Origin: an uncultured Lachnobacterium sp.
Lineage (GTDB): Bacteria > Bacillota > Clostridia > Lachnospirales > Lachnospiraceae
DNA length: 6,937 nucleotides
NCBI GenBank assembly: GCA_900552085.1
Contig: URYB01000141.1
Location: forward strand, 1 to 6,937
Reading direction: 5' to 3'
A program made the position numbers and the translations under genes. This document shows positions 1 to 5,972 of the stretch, one piece after another. The notes under the pieces are model-generated. The model made no database searches, was not told the DNA's origin, and saw nothing but the letters and a program-made list of their open reading frames with translations. The stretch's first letter is position 1; every line of letters starts with the position of its first letter.

Positions 1-598
1 AGGAAAAAATGCACAACACACTGCTGCCAAGCATAAACCGGTCCAGATCAATCTTATGGCCGAATTTTCCATAAAATGCACGTGAACTTCCCATGAGGAT
101 TGCAAAGATCATAGGACCTGCCAGATCGCCGATTGTCTTTGTCACACCCAGTCCCTTTTCTGCAAATGTCGATGCCCACTGGCTGACTGCCTGCTCACTT
201 GCTCCTGCGCAGAGCATCATAAGCATCATCACCCAGAATACTTTGCTTTTACAAAGATCCAGCATTGTCATACCGCTTTCGCCCTCTTCGATCAGCGGCG
301 CAATCGGTGCCTTTGCAAAAACAAATGCATTGATAACCGGAATCAATGCCCAGATGCATGCAAGTATCTTCCAGTTTGCAATACCGAAAATGCCAAAGAA
401 AACAGTAGATACCAGCACAACACCTACATGTCCCCAGCAATAAAAGGAATGCAGAAGGCTCATCGCTTTTTCTTTATTATCAGTCGGACAACTCTCCACA
501 ATCGGGCTGATCAGTACTTCAATCAGTCCACCACCCAACGCATAGATAAACACTGCGATCAGTAACCCTGCAAATGGTCTGATGATTGTAATGATCTT
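1..598 (-). pseudogene. 5'-truncated MFS permease, running off the left edge
   Basis: An open frame on the minus strand encodes about 199 residues with the look of a 12-helix major facilitator permease. Hydrophobic helices alternate with short charged loops. A conserved stretch GGGLIEVLISPIVE is followed by AMSLLHSFYCWGHV, which in sugar-permease-like MFS proteins I place at helices 4 and 5. A charged mid-protein loop (APLIEEGESG) separates the two halves. The N-terminal ~90-100 residues (about helices 1-3) are absent. In this frame a stop lies at 617-619, inside the neighbouring aminopeptidase gene, and no ATG occurs before the one at 461-463, which has no good ribosome binding site. Permease-like sequence begins within about ten codons of the aminopeptidase stop, as if a deletion or recombination joined the two. 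The substrate cannot be told. The C-terminus is outside the window. MFS identity is fairly sure; pseudogene status is an inference from the missing start. Confidence 0.72.
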
Positions 599-1880
599 AG
601 CTGCAAAAGAACATTTTTACAGCATCCGTAAGTGCGTCAATATCGGCACTTCCCATAAGTTCTCTTGCCGAATGCATCGCAAGAAGCGGGATTCCGATAT
701 CCACGGTCTTTACCGGCATCAGAGTCGATGCGACAGAACCTAATGTGCCTCCACCCCGCACATCGGAACGGTTGACAAAACGCTGATAAGCAATTCCGTT
801 TTTGTCACAAATCTGTCGCAGAATTGCCACAGCCTCTGCATCTGTCGCATAGGACTGGGAGCAGGCTTCCTTGATGCAGAATCCACTTCCCAAAACCGGA
901 TGATTTGTGATATCCATCTTTCCTCTGTGGTTTGGATGCAGACCATGTGCCACATCTACCGACAAAAGCATGGACGCATATAACATACGTTCTATCTCTT
1001 CCGCGTCTGCTCCCATGCTGCGTAAAATACGCCGTGTCATATCATGCAGTAAAATGGAAGCGGCCCCCTGCTTACTTGTATTGCCGATTTCTTCATGATC
1101 AAACAATGCGATCAAATTGATTCCATCCGCACGCTCCCCCTGCATCAATGCCTGCAATAATGCAACTACAGACGTCTGGTTATCCAGCCTTGGAGATGAC
1201 AGAAATGTATCTTTTACACCCACGTACGCCGGTTCTTCCATGCAATAGGTGTTCAGTTCAAAGTCGAGAATATCTTCTTTGTCGACCGCAAGTTCTTCTG
1301 CTAAAAAAGTAAGGAAATAATCGGTCGAAGTCTCCTCTTTTGGAAGAACATCCAGAATCGGCATGAGATCGACCTGATTGTTAATTTCCACACCTTTATT
1401 TACTTCCCGGTTCATATGAATCGCCAGATTCGGAATGGTAAGTACCGCCTTTTGGGAACGATACAAAACAGTCCGCGGTGCAAATACATCCTCACTTCGC
1501 AGCACGACCCGTCCGGCAACGCCCAGTGGCCGGTCAAACCATGTATTTAAAATCGGACCCCCATATACTTCCACGTTGACCTGTGCATATGCCTCCGTAC
1601 GAAAATCCGGATTTGGCTTGATACGCATGCATGGATAATCGGTATGTGCCGCAGCCATACGAACCATGTCTCCTGTGTGATAATTTTCACCTACGGTAAA
1701 TGCATACAGCGTCGTTCCATGATGATTTAACACATACTTTCCACCAGGTTTCAAATTCCACTTTTCTTCATATGCAATCTCTTCAAACCCCGCCTGCTTC
1801 AAACGGTTCACAGAAGCTTCCACACACTGAAATGGAGAGACTGCTTCTTTTAATAATTCTATTAAAAATTTCTGTTCCAT
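597..1880 (-). CDS. apeB: M18 family zinc aminopeptidase (aspartyl aminopeptidase-like)
   Basis: This 427-residue cytosolic metallopeptidase is predicted to remove N-terminal residues, often acidic ones in this family, from peptides. The M18 landmarks are present in order: HTDYP (H79, D81), WFDRPL (114-119), NLAIHMNR (151-158), RLDNQ (D233), DHEEIGN (261-267, with E263 the likely catalytic base and E264 a metal ligand), DVAHGLHPN (D309), RSDVRGGGTLG (371-381) and MHSARE (H403). H79, D233, E264, D309 and H403 together supply the expected dinuclear metal site. Length is normal for the family, so the gene looks intact. The start is an ATG preceded by AAAGGAG with a 6-nt gap (1887-1893). No signal peptide is seen. 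Its stop directly abuts the truncated permease frame downstream. It is divergent from the DUF5721 gene. The family is secure; the symbol follows the ~430-residue bacterial type and is less certain. Confidence 0.93.
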   Translation of the reverse strand: MEQKFLIELLKEAVSPFQCVEASVNRLKQAGFEEIAYEEKWNLKPGGKYVLNHHGTTLYAFTVGENYHTGDMVRMAAAHTDYPCMRIKPNPDFRTEAYAQVNVEVYGGPILNTWFDRPLGVAGRVVLRSEDVFAPRTVLYRSQKAVLTIPNLAIHMNREVNKGVEINNQVDLMPILDVLPKEETSTDYFLTFLAEELAVDKEDILDFELNTYCMEEPAYVGVKDTFLSSPRLDNQTSVVALLQALMQGERADGINLIALFDHEEIGNTSKQGAASILLHDMTRRILRSMGADAEEIERMLYASMLLSVDVAHGLHPNHRGKMDITNHPVLGSGFCIKEACSQSYATDAEAVAILRQICDKNGIAYQRFVNRSDVRGGGTLGSVASTLMPVKTVDIGIPLLAMHSARELMGSADIDALTDAVKMFFCS

Positions 1881-1907
1881 GTTGTTCTCCTTTATTATCT
1901 GTATATT

Positions 1908-1950
1908 GTAACTGTTTATTTCTTATCTTAAGAGGTTCTGAATAGTTACT
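1908..1950. repeat. intergenic palindromic repeat, copy 1 (imperfect pair)
   Basis: GTAACTGTTT at 1908-1917 faces GAATAGTTAC at 1940-1949, an imperfect inverted pair separated by 22 bp. The right arm extends to a 17-mer, GGTTCTGAATAGTTACT (1934-1950). That 17-mer recurs in inverted orientation at 2946-2962 with a single difference, and its core recurs twice at 3514-3546. All copies are intergenic. The element lies in the leader of the aminopeptidase gene. It may be a small REP/MITE-like element or, less likely, an operator. Confidence 0.6.
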
Positions 1951-1953
1951 CGT

Positions 1954-1962
1954 ATTTTACCA
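1954..1962 (-). promoter_or_regulatory. possible extended -10 promoter for the M18 aminopeptidase
   Basis: On the minus strand this reads TGG-TAAAAT, an extended -10 element with one mismatch to TATAAT. It would place a transcription start near 1947 and give a leader of about 65 nt. No good -35 lies at 16-18 bp; the nearest TTTACG is 21 bp away. The predicted start falls inside the palindromic repeat at 1908-1950. This is weak evidence by itself. Confidence 0.3.
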
Positions 1963-2015
1963 CAAATCCTACCAAATTTCCGTAAAGTGTAGTAATATAT
2001 TTGCATAAATACACG

Positions 2016-2024
2016 TTATCCACA
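2016..2024 (+). promoter_or_regulatory. perfect DnaA-box 9-mer
   Basis: TTATCCACA matches the consensus DnaA box exactly. It sits immediately before the GGGAGG ribosome binding site of the DUF5721-like gene. A 9-mer is expected by chance about 0.05 times on both strands of a window this size at even base composition. No second good box is nearby; TTTACCACA at 1956-1964 has two mismatches. DnaA binding here is an inference. The site is certainly not an origin on this evidence. Confidence 0.4.
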
Positions 2025-2036
2025 GGGAGGTATTTT

Positions 2037-2540
2037 ATGCTTGCATTGCAGCTTACCGATGTCAAAGACTTTATGAATAAATTTTTGCGGAGTGAAACAT
2101 TTGATCATTTTCTGTTACAGGAAGGTGTCATTACATCCGGCGCATCCTACGTGATCGACGGTCATATCCATCCTGACTTTTATACCAGCGAAGAAATGGA
2201 AGAACTTGAAATTACGGATTGTGACTTTTTGCCTTATGCACTGCTCCGTGGCAATTGTTTTGATCTGATCAAAGGGAAGAAAACGCCTTCTTCATTCAAA
2301 TTTGTACTTCTTTTATCGCCAAAAAATCTCGAACGGACACTTTCGAGTATACAAAGCTCCTTTACCGGGAATGATATTACGGGAGTATTTTTTAATATCC
2401 GTTTTCAAAATCAGCAACTGACTCTGACCACCGGAATTTCCTATCGTATTTTCTCTGTCGATAAAACTTTAGACAACGAATGGGACCGTCTGGTGAAACA
2501 ATTCTTGAAACAGCATGAAATCGCCTTTGAAGAACTTTAA
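2037..2540 (+). CDS. DUF5721-like protein of unknown function
   Basis: This encodes a 167-residue soluble protein beginning MLALQLTDVKDFMNKFL. Its general pattern is an N-terminal 'xxDxKxFMxxxL...TFDxFLL.EG.I' segment, a 'YVIDGHIHPDFYT' segment and mixed alpha/beta sequence ending in a charged helix. I recognise this as the DUF5721 type found in Lachnospiraceae. I know of no assigned function, and there are no metal-binding or catalytic motifs I can name, no signal peptide and no membrane helix. The chosen ATG follows AGGGAGG with a 6-nt gap (2024-2030). An upstream in-frame TTG at 2001 lacks such a site and would read through the Shine-Dalgarno region. It is divergent from the aminopeptidase gene and lies 81 bp before the cold shock gene on the same strand. 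No terminator separates them, so read-through into csp is possible. A perfect DnaA box overlaps its 5' leader. Confidence 0.78.
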   Translation: MLALQLTDVKDFMNKFLRSETFDHFLLQEGVITSGASYVIDGHIHPDFYTSEEMEELEITDCDFLPYALLRGNCFDLIKGKKTPSSFKFVLLLSPKNLERTLSSIQSSFTGNDITGVFFNIRFQNQQLTLTTGISYRIFSVDKTLDNEWDRLVKQFLKQHEIAFEEL

Positions 2541-2548
2541 TTTGTTGC

Positions 2549-2577
2549 TTTACTTTTCCAAAGCGTTATGCTATTCT
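2549..2577 (+). promoter_or_regulatory. promoter of the cold shock gene
   Basis: TTTACT (2549-2554, 4/6 to the -35 consensus), a 17-bp spacer and TATTCT (2572-2577, 4/6) preceded by TG at the extended -10 position (2569-2570). The predicted start is near 2584, giving a leader of about 38 nt. It begins 8 bp after the stop of the preceding gene, so csp can be transcribed separately. Confidence 0.55.
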
Positions 2578-2584
2578 AAGCTTA

Positions 2585-2597
2585 GTTGCATGGCAAC
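2585..2597 (+). promoter_or_regulatory. short stem-loop at the predicted 5' end of the csp mRNA
   Basis: GTTGC and GCAAC pair perfectly around an ATG triloop. The hairpin would lie at the very start of the predicted transcript, 11 nt before the GGAGG at 2609-2613. It could protect the 5' end or tune csp mRNA stability or translation with temperature. The short stem makes this tentative. Confidence 0.35.
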
Positions 2598-2621
2598 ATA
2601 AATATATTGGAGGTACTTTCG

Positions 2622-2825
2622 ATGAACAAAGGTACAGTTAAATGGTTCAACAACCAGAAGGGTTACGGATTCATCACCGCTGAAGACGGACATGATGTAT
2701 TCGTACATTATTCAGGACTTAACATGGAGGGTTTTAAATCTCTCGAAGAAGGAGCTGCAGTAGAGTTCGATATTACTGATGGCGCTAAAGGTCCTCAGGC
2801 AGTTAACGTAGTAGTAGTTAAATAA
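2622..2825 (+). CDS. csp: cold shock protein (CspA family, single CSD)
   Basis: This is a 67-residue single cold-shock domain, a five-stranded OB-fold that binds single-stranded RNA and DNA and acts as an RNA chaperone in the cytoplasm. The N-terminus MNKGTVKWFNNQKGYGFIT carries RNP1 (KGYGFI, residues 13-18). RNP2 follows as VFVHY (26-30), and the end is the usual GPQAVNVVVV. Length is standard for the family. The start is the ATG after TTGGAGG with an 8-nt gap. An in-frame ATG at 2586 falls in the leader hairpin, has no ribosome binding site and would add residues not found in the family. It has its own promoter, a leader hairpin and a strong terminator, typical of a highly expressed monocistronic csp gene. 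Family identification is secure. Confidence 0.96.
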   Translation: MNKGTVKWFNNQKGYGFITAEDGHDVFVHYSGLNMEGFKSLEEGAAVEFDITDGAKGPQAVNVVVVK

Positions 2826-2895
2826 TTGCCTTATAATCAAGTTTCTATGTACCTTTTTCTTTGTAATTAGATTAAGATATTGGATCCGCGATTAG

Positions 2896-2928
2896 AAAAA
2901 GACAACCGATTTCCGGTTGTCTTTTTTT
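2896..2928 (+). terminator. intrinsic terminator of csp, probably bidirectional
   Basis: GACAACCG (2901-2908) pairs with CGGTTGTC (2914-2921) around the loop ATTTC. The stem is extended by A5/T5, and a T7 run follows at 2922-2928. On the minus strand the same stem is followed by T5, so it can also stop transcription arriving from the NUDIX gene, whose stop is 40 bp away. The stretch 2826-2895 holds nothing else I can support. Confidence 0.9.
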
Positions 2929-2945
2929 GTAAGACTAAAGATAAA

Positions 2946-2962
2946 GGTAACTATTCAGAACC
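2946..2962. repeat. intergenic repeat, copy 2 (single arm)
   Basis: GGTAACTATTCAGAACC is the reverse complement of the 17-mer at 1934-1950 with one mismatch at the end. It lies in the convergent gap between the csp terminator and the NUDIX stop codon. Unlike the other loci it has no nearby partner arm. Its place after both genes argues against a simple operator role. Confidence 0.6.
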
Positions 2963-2968
2963 ATGATT

Positions 2969-3472
2969 CTATACTTCAAAAGCCTCTTTGATACTATCAT
3001 AATGCAGGAAAATTCCCTGTTTTGCAAATTCTTTGATCTCATCAAGTGTCGCAAACTTATATCCATCCGTCTCTGCTTCCTGCAAATGCAGATCACTCTC
3101 ATCAAAATCTATAATATAACGATATACGTCTACAAAATAATTATCCCCCTCACCCGGGTTCTCTCTGTGGTAAGTAAACATATATCCGCCATCGGCACCA
3201 CTGACATCCAATCCTGTCTCCTCTTTGATTTCCCGCTGTACAGCTTCTTCGGATTCTTCTCCTGCCTGTGCTGCGCCTCCGGAAACTTCCCACCAACCAG
3301 GTGCCCATGCTTTTGTCATCACACGCTTTGTGATCAGAAAACGTCCATCCGGTCGTGCGATCACACCAAGTACCGTCAAATGATATTCATCATCCGCAAG
3401 ATTAAAATGATTGCGCTCCATGGTTCTTCCTGTCCGCACTTTATTTTTATCATAGATGTCCCATAATTCCAT
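2969..3472 (-). CDS. NUDIX hydrolase domain protein
   Basis: This 167-residue cytosolic enzyme is predicted to hydrolyse a nucleoside diphosphate linked to another moiety. The NUDIX box Gx5Ex7REUxEExGU is complete: G66, E72, then REIKEETGL at 80-88, where the glutamates bind the catalytic divalent metal. The N-terminus MELWDIYDKNKVRTGRTMERN and the stretch LITKRVMTKAWAPGWWEVSGGA put it with the clostridial NUDIX proteins distantly like isopentenyl-diphosphate isomerase and YfcD. I cannot name the substrate; nucleotide sanitation is possible but unproven. Start: ATG with GAGG 8 nt upstream (3481-3484). It lies 107 bp downstream of the DUF4130 gene on the same strand, with no clear terminator between. 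A plausible promoter lies at 3559-3587, so both independent and read-through expression are possible. The csp terminator beyond its stop could serve it too. Confidence 0.93.
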   Translation of the reverse strand: MELWDIYDKNKVRTGRTMERNHFNLADDEYHLTVLGVIARPDGRFLITKRVMTKAWAPGWWEVSGGAAQAGEESEEAVQREIKEETGLDVSGADGGYMFTYHRENPGEGDNYFVDVYRYIIDFDESDLHLQEAETDGYKFATLDEIKEFAKQGIFLHYDSIKEAFEV

Positions 3473-3513
3473 AACCTGTTCCTCATTCTTTCCTGTTTGT
3501 TATCTTTTCATTT

Positions 3514-3546
3514 CGTAACTATTCAAAACCACTTGGAATAGTTACT
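3514..3546. repeat. intergenic palindromic repeat, copy 3 (perfect 10-bp arms)
   Basis: GTAACTATTC (3515-3524) and GAATAGTTAC (3536-3545) form a perfect inverted repeat around an 11-bp loop. The left arm, read on the minus strand with its flank, is GGTTTTGAATAGTTAC, close to the 17-mers at 1934-1950 and 2946-2962. It lies between the DUF4130 and NUDIX genes, just after the predicted NUDIX transcription start. Low GC and no T-run on either side make it a poor terminator. Confidence 0.65.
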
Positions 3547-3558
3547 CTATTTCTAAAG

Positions 3559-3587
3559 ATAATAGCACAAACCAACGCTCTACGCAA
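3559..3587 (-). promoter_or_regulatory. probable promoter of the NUDIX gene
   Basis: On the minus strand, TTGCGT (3582-3587) is followed by a 17-bp spacer and TATTAT (3559-3564), preceded by TG to make an extended -10 (TGCTATTAT). The -35 lies in the last codons of the DUF4130 gene. The start would be near 3552, directly before the palindromic repeat. Confidence 0.45.
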
Positions 3588-4344
3588 TTATCTCCGGCAT
3601 ATGTTTCCGATACCACTTTGGCATAAGATTATTCTGGCATTTTTCATTATGTCTCGGCTTAATCTCCATAGTTGTAAAATACTGTTTCCACAGTTCTGTG
3701 AAATAGTCATCTTCTTTCTCCGGTATATGAATATTCTCCCCCGATACCAGCACACAGGCATGATAGGCTTCGTGCACGGCACCGATCTTACGGTTGCAGT
3801 CATACATAATAAAATTTTCATTCGGGAACCGGTCCGAAAAATGATCCATCATAAGAGGAACCAGATTACATTTCGGCTCTATCTCCGCAAGAAGTACCGA
3901 CGTTTCTCCACTATGTACTTCCCGGAACCGCAGAAACCCGCGCATCTTGTCCTCTTCATTTGCGACTTTTCGATCCAGTTCCATCATACGCATAACATAC
4001 GGATCTGCAAGATGATCCATAACACTATGTCCGACTGCAAATGCCCGCACAAGATATCCGAGAACCACACTTGCCCGATCTCCCGCAAAATGGCATAGCG
4101 CCGATACGATTGTCTGATAATCCCGAAATCCCAGACGACTCTGTATCGTGCGGACTGTCTTGGCTACTTTTTCTGCATTCACCACAACTTCCCGCTCCTC
4201 TGCAAACAGCGTCAGGCAGCCCTCCCCCATCGCAATCTCTATATCATCGTTATATGGCTGCTGCATCTGCTTTTTGTATACAAACGCATCATAGATTGCT
4301 GTAAAAATCCCTTCCAGCGAATCTTCACAATGTAATATCAACAT
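3580..4344 (-). CDS. DUF4130 / TIGR03915-type putative DNA metabolism protein
   Basis: This 254-residue soluble protein belongs to the family always found next to the radical SAM protein upstream. Recognisable family features are the N-terminus MLILHCEDSLEGIFTAIYDA, the central VMDHLADPYVMRMMELDRKV (108-127) and GFLRFREV (136-143). These are followed by HFSDRFPNENFIMYDCNRKIGAVH (168-191) and the C-terminal LWKQYFTTMEIKPR...QNNLMPKWYRKHMPE. In many bacteria this family is fused to a uracil-DNA glycosylase-like domain. Here it is stand-alone and no glycosylase is visible in the window. The biochemical role is unknown; a part in DNA repair or modification is inferred from the fusions and the partner. 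Start: ATG with AAGGAG 8 nt upstream. That Shine-Dalgarno overlaps the TAA of the radical SAM gene, and only 12 nt separate the two genes, so translation is probably coupled. Expression should follow the LexA-box promoter upstream of the partner. Confidence 0.9.
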   Translation of the reverse strand: MLILHCEDSLEGIFTAIYDAFVYKKQMQQPYNDDIEIAMGEGCLTLFAEEREVVVNAEKVAKTVRTIQSRLGFRDYQTIVSALCHFAGDRASVVLGYLVRAFAVGHSVMDHLADPYVMRMMELDRKVANEEDKMRGFLRFREVHSGETSVLLAEIEPKCNLVPLMMDHFSDRFPNENFIMYDCNRKIGAVHEAYHACVLVSGENIHIPEKEDDYFTELWKQYFTTMEIKPRHNEKCQNNLMPKWYRKHMPEIIA

Positions 4345-4356
4345 TCTCTGCTCTCC

Positions 4357-5925
4357 TTACTGCAAATGATACTGTGGATCAAAAAGTGACAACTGCTCAT
4401 ATCCACTCGCAGTCCCATCCGACAAAAGCATCTCTGCCGGCTTCTCATTATAGATCAGATGCCGCGTAATATAATTCTCTTCCAACCTTGTCTGATACAT
4501 CATCTTTCCTTTGCAGGTGATAAAGTACAACGCACGTTTTAACACCACACCCATCTTTTTAATGTCGGAAAAATCCAGTGATGCGTGCCTTCTGGCTGCA
4601 AGAATTCTTTTTGCACTTTTTGTTCCAATCCCCGGCACACGCAAAAGTGTATAATAGTCTGCCTTGTTGATTTCCACTGGAAACAGTTCAAGGTGATGTA
4701 CTGCCCAGTCGCACTTCGGATCGATCTGCTCATTAAAATTCGGATTCTTTTCCGACAAAAGTTCGTCGGCCTGAAACCCATAGAAGCGCAGTAAAAAATC
4801 TGCCTGATACAGTCGATGCTCCCGAAGAAGCGGAGGTTTCTTGCCAATCGCAGGTAAGCTTTCATCCTCATTGACATTGATAAATGCCGAATAAAACACG
4901 CGCTTCATCTCAAACTTGTGATACAACGCCTCGGTAACCGACATAATCTGGTAATCACTTTCTCCGGTTGCCCCAATGATCATCTGCGTACTCTGCCCCG
5001 CCGGAACAAAATAACGATCCGGATGCGACAGATTCCTCGTAATCTGTGATATGCTCCTATTGGGAACCTGGAAATTCTGTGCCACATTATTCTTCTTTGC
5101 AACAGTTCCCGCAGTCTGCATCTGTGTGAAATTCCAGCTTTGCTCCGCAACCGCGTCCGCTTTCTTCTGCTGGATTGCCTTCACACCTTTTTGATAATCC
5201 TGCAATCTTGCATAACTATCCCGCATCTCTGCCATCTGGTTATAATAAGATTTTTCGTCAATGTACACACGGCTTTTCATACTGATAACACCATGCGTCT
5301 GACGGCTTTCTTTGATTCCATTCTGTATCTGCCGCATCGGTGAAAGAATATTCTTTCTCACCTTATTCGGTGCTACCTGACGAAGTCCCTCTGCGGTCGG
5401 CAGCTCTAAGTTCACACTCATGCGGTCCGCAAGATATCCTACCATCTCCACCACATCAGCAGATGCCCCCGGGATTCCCTTGAGATGCACATATCCATTG
5501 AAATGATACTTCGTCCGAAGTAAAAAAAGCGTCTCATACAAAAGTCCCATCGTATAATCCGGTGACTTGATAATACCGGAACTTAAGAACAATCCCTCGA
5601 TATAATTTCTTCGATAAAACTCTACGGTAAGCTGACATACTTCGTCCGGCGTAAATGTTGCCCGGCGATTGTCATTGGAAGAGCGGTTCACGCAATACTT
5701 ACAGTCATAAATGCATTCATTGGTAAAAAGGATCTTCAGTAAAGAAATACATCTGCCATCCCCGGTAAACGCATGACAGATGCCGCTTGCAAATGCATTT
5801 CCCATATTCTTTCCGTCCCCACCCCTGTGCACACCACTGGAAGTACAGGCAACATCATACTTTGCTGCATCTGACAGAATTGTTAACTTTTCCATAATGT
5901 CATTTATCTGCATGATATTTGTCAT
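4357..5925 (-). CDS. putative DNA modification/repair radical SAM protein (TIGR03916-type)
   Basis: This 522-residue radical SAM enzyme carries CIYDCKYC (C71, C75, C78), the CX3CX2C ligands of the [4Fe-4S] cluster that cleaves S-adenosylmethionine. The barrel region follows with GLFLSSGI (111-118), HLKGIPGAS (147-155) and NLELPT (172-177). A conserved FVPAGQSTQMIIGATGESDYQIM block lies at 306-328. A helix-hairpin-helix DNA-binding segment, LLRVPGIGTKSAKRILAARR, spans 427-446. The substrate and reaction are unknown; a DNA role is inferred from this segment, the DUF4130 partner and glycosylase fusions elsewhere. Two oddities stand out: a polar Q/K-rich insert of ~100 residues (205-304) ahead of the FVPAGQSTQ block, and a C-terminal QLSLF (511-515) resembling a sliding-clamp motif. 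The ATG at 5925 is chosen because AGGAG lies 9 nt upstream and the predicted transcription start is near 5985. The longer TTG start at 5979 would leave almost no leader and sits inside a LexA box. Confidence 0.92.
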   Translation of the reverse strand: MTNIMQINDIMEKLTILSDAAKYDVACTSSGVHRGGDGKNMGNAFASGICHAFTGDGRCISLLKILFTNECIYDCKYCVNRSSNDNRRATFTPDEVCQLTVEFYRRNYIEGLFLSSGIIKSPDYTMGLLYETLFLLRTKYHFNGYVHLKGIPGASADVVEMVGYLADRMSVNLELPTAEGLRQVAPNKVRKNILSPMRQIQNGIKESRQTHGVISMKSRVYIDEKSYYNQMAEMRDSYARLQDYQKGVKAIQQKKADAVAEQSWNFTQMQTAGTVAKKNNVAQNFQVPNRSISQITRNLSHPDRYFVPAGQSTQMIIGATGESDYQIMSVTEALYHKFEMKRVFYSAFINVNEDESLPAIGKKPPLLREHRLYQADFLLRFYGFQADELLSEKNPNFNEQIDPKCDWAVHHLELFPVEINKADYYTLLRVPGIGTKSAKRILAARRHASLDFSDIKKMGVVLKRALYFITCKGKMMYQTRLEENYITRHLIYNEKPAEMLLSDGTASGYEQLSLFDPQYHLQ

Positions 5926-5972
5926 TTTATTATGCTCCTGCAAGTTTTTATTCATTCTCTGATTTATTATTT

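Noticed and set aside
93..443. Plus-strand open frame of 116 codons opposite the permease remnant
   Set aside because: The minus strand here encodes clear MFS helices. The plus-strand product is low-complexity I/S/P/T-rich sequence typical of the antisense of membrane proteins.
590..625. Programmed frameshift fusing the aminopeptidase to the permease
   Set aside because: The frames are offset by one, but there is no recognisable slippery site. The aminopeptidase ends at its normal length, and a fusion lacking permease helices 1-3 would make no sense.
2586..2621. Upstream in-frame ATG extending the cold shock protein by 12 residues
   Set aside because: It has no ribosome binding site, overlaps the leader hairpin and Shine-Dalgarno region, and adds residues not found in single-domain cold shock proteins.
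2963..3466. Long plus-strand open frame antisense to the NUDIX gene
   Set aside because: It mirrors the NUDIX coding region, has no ribosome binding site, and its translation resembles no protein family. The minus strand has a complete NUDIX box.
3514..3546. Perfect inverted repeat as an intrinsic terminator for DUF4130
   Set aside because: The stem is only 30% GC, the loop is 11 nt, and no T-run follows on the minus strand. It matches the dispersed repeat instead.
3601..4098. Plus-strand open frame of 165 codons opposite the DUF4130 gene
   Set aside because: It is a shadow of a clearly recognised minus-strand gene, with no start signals and no family resemblance.
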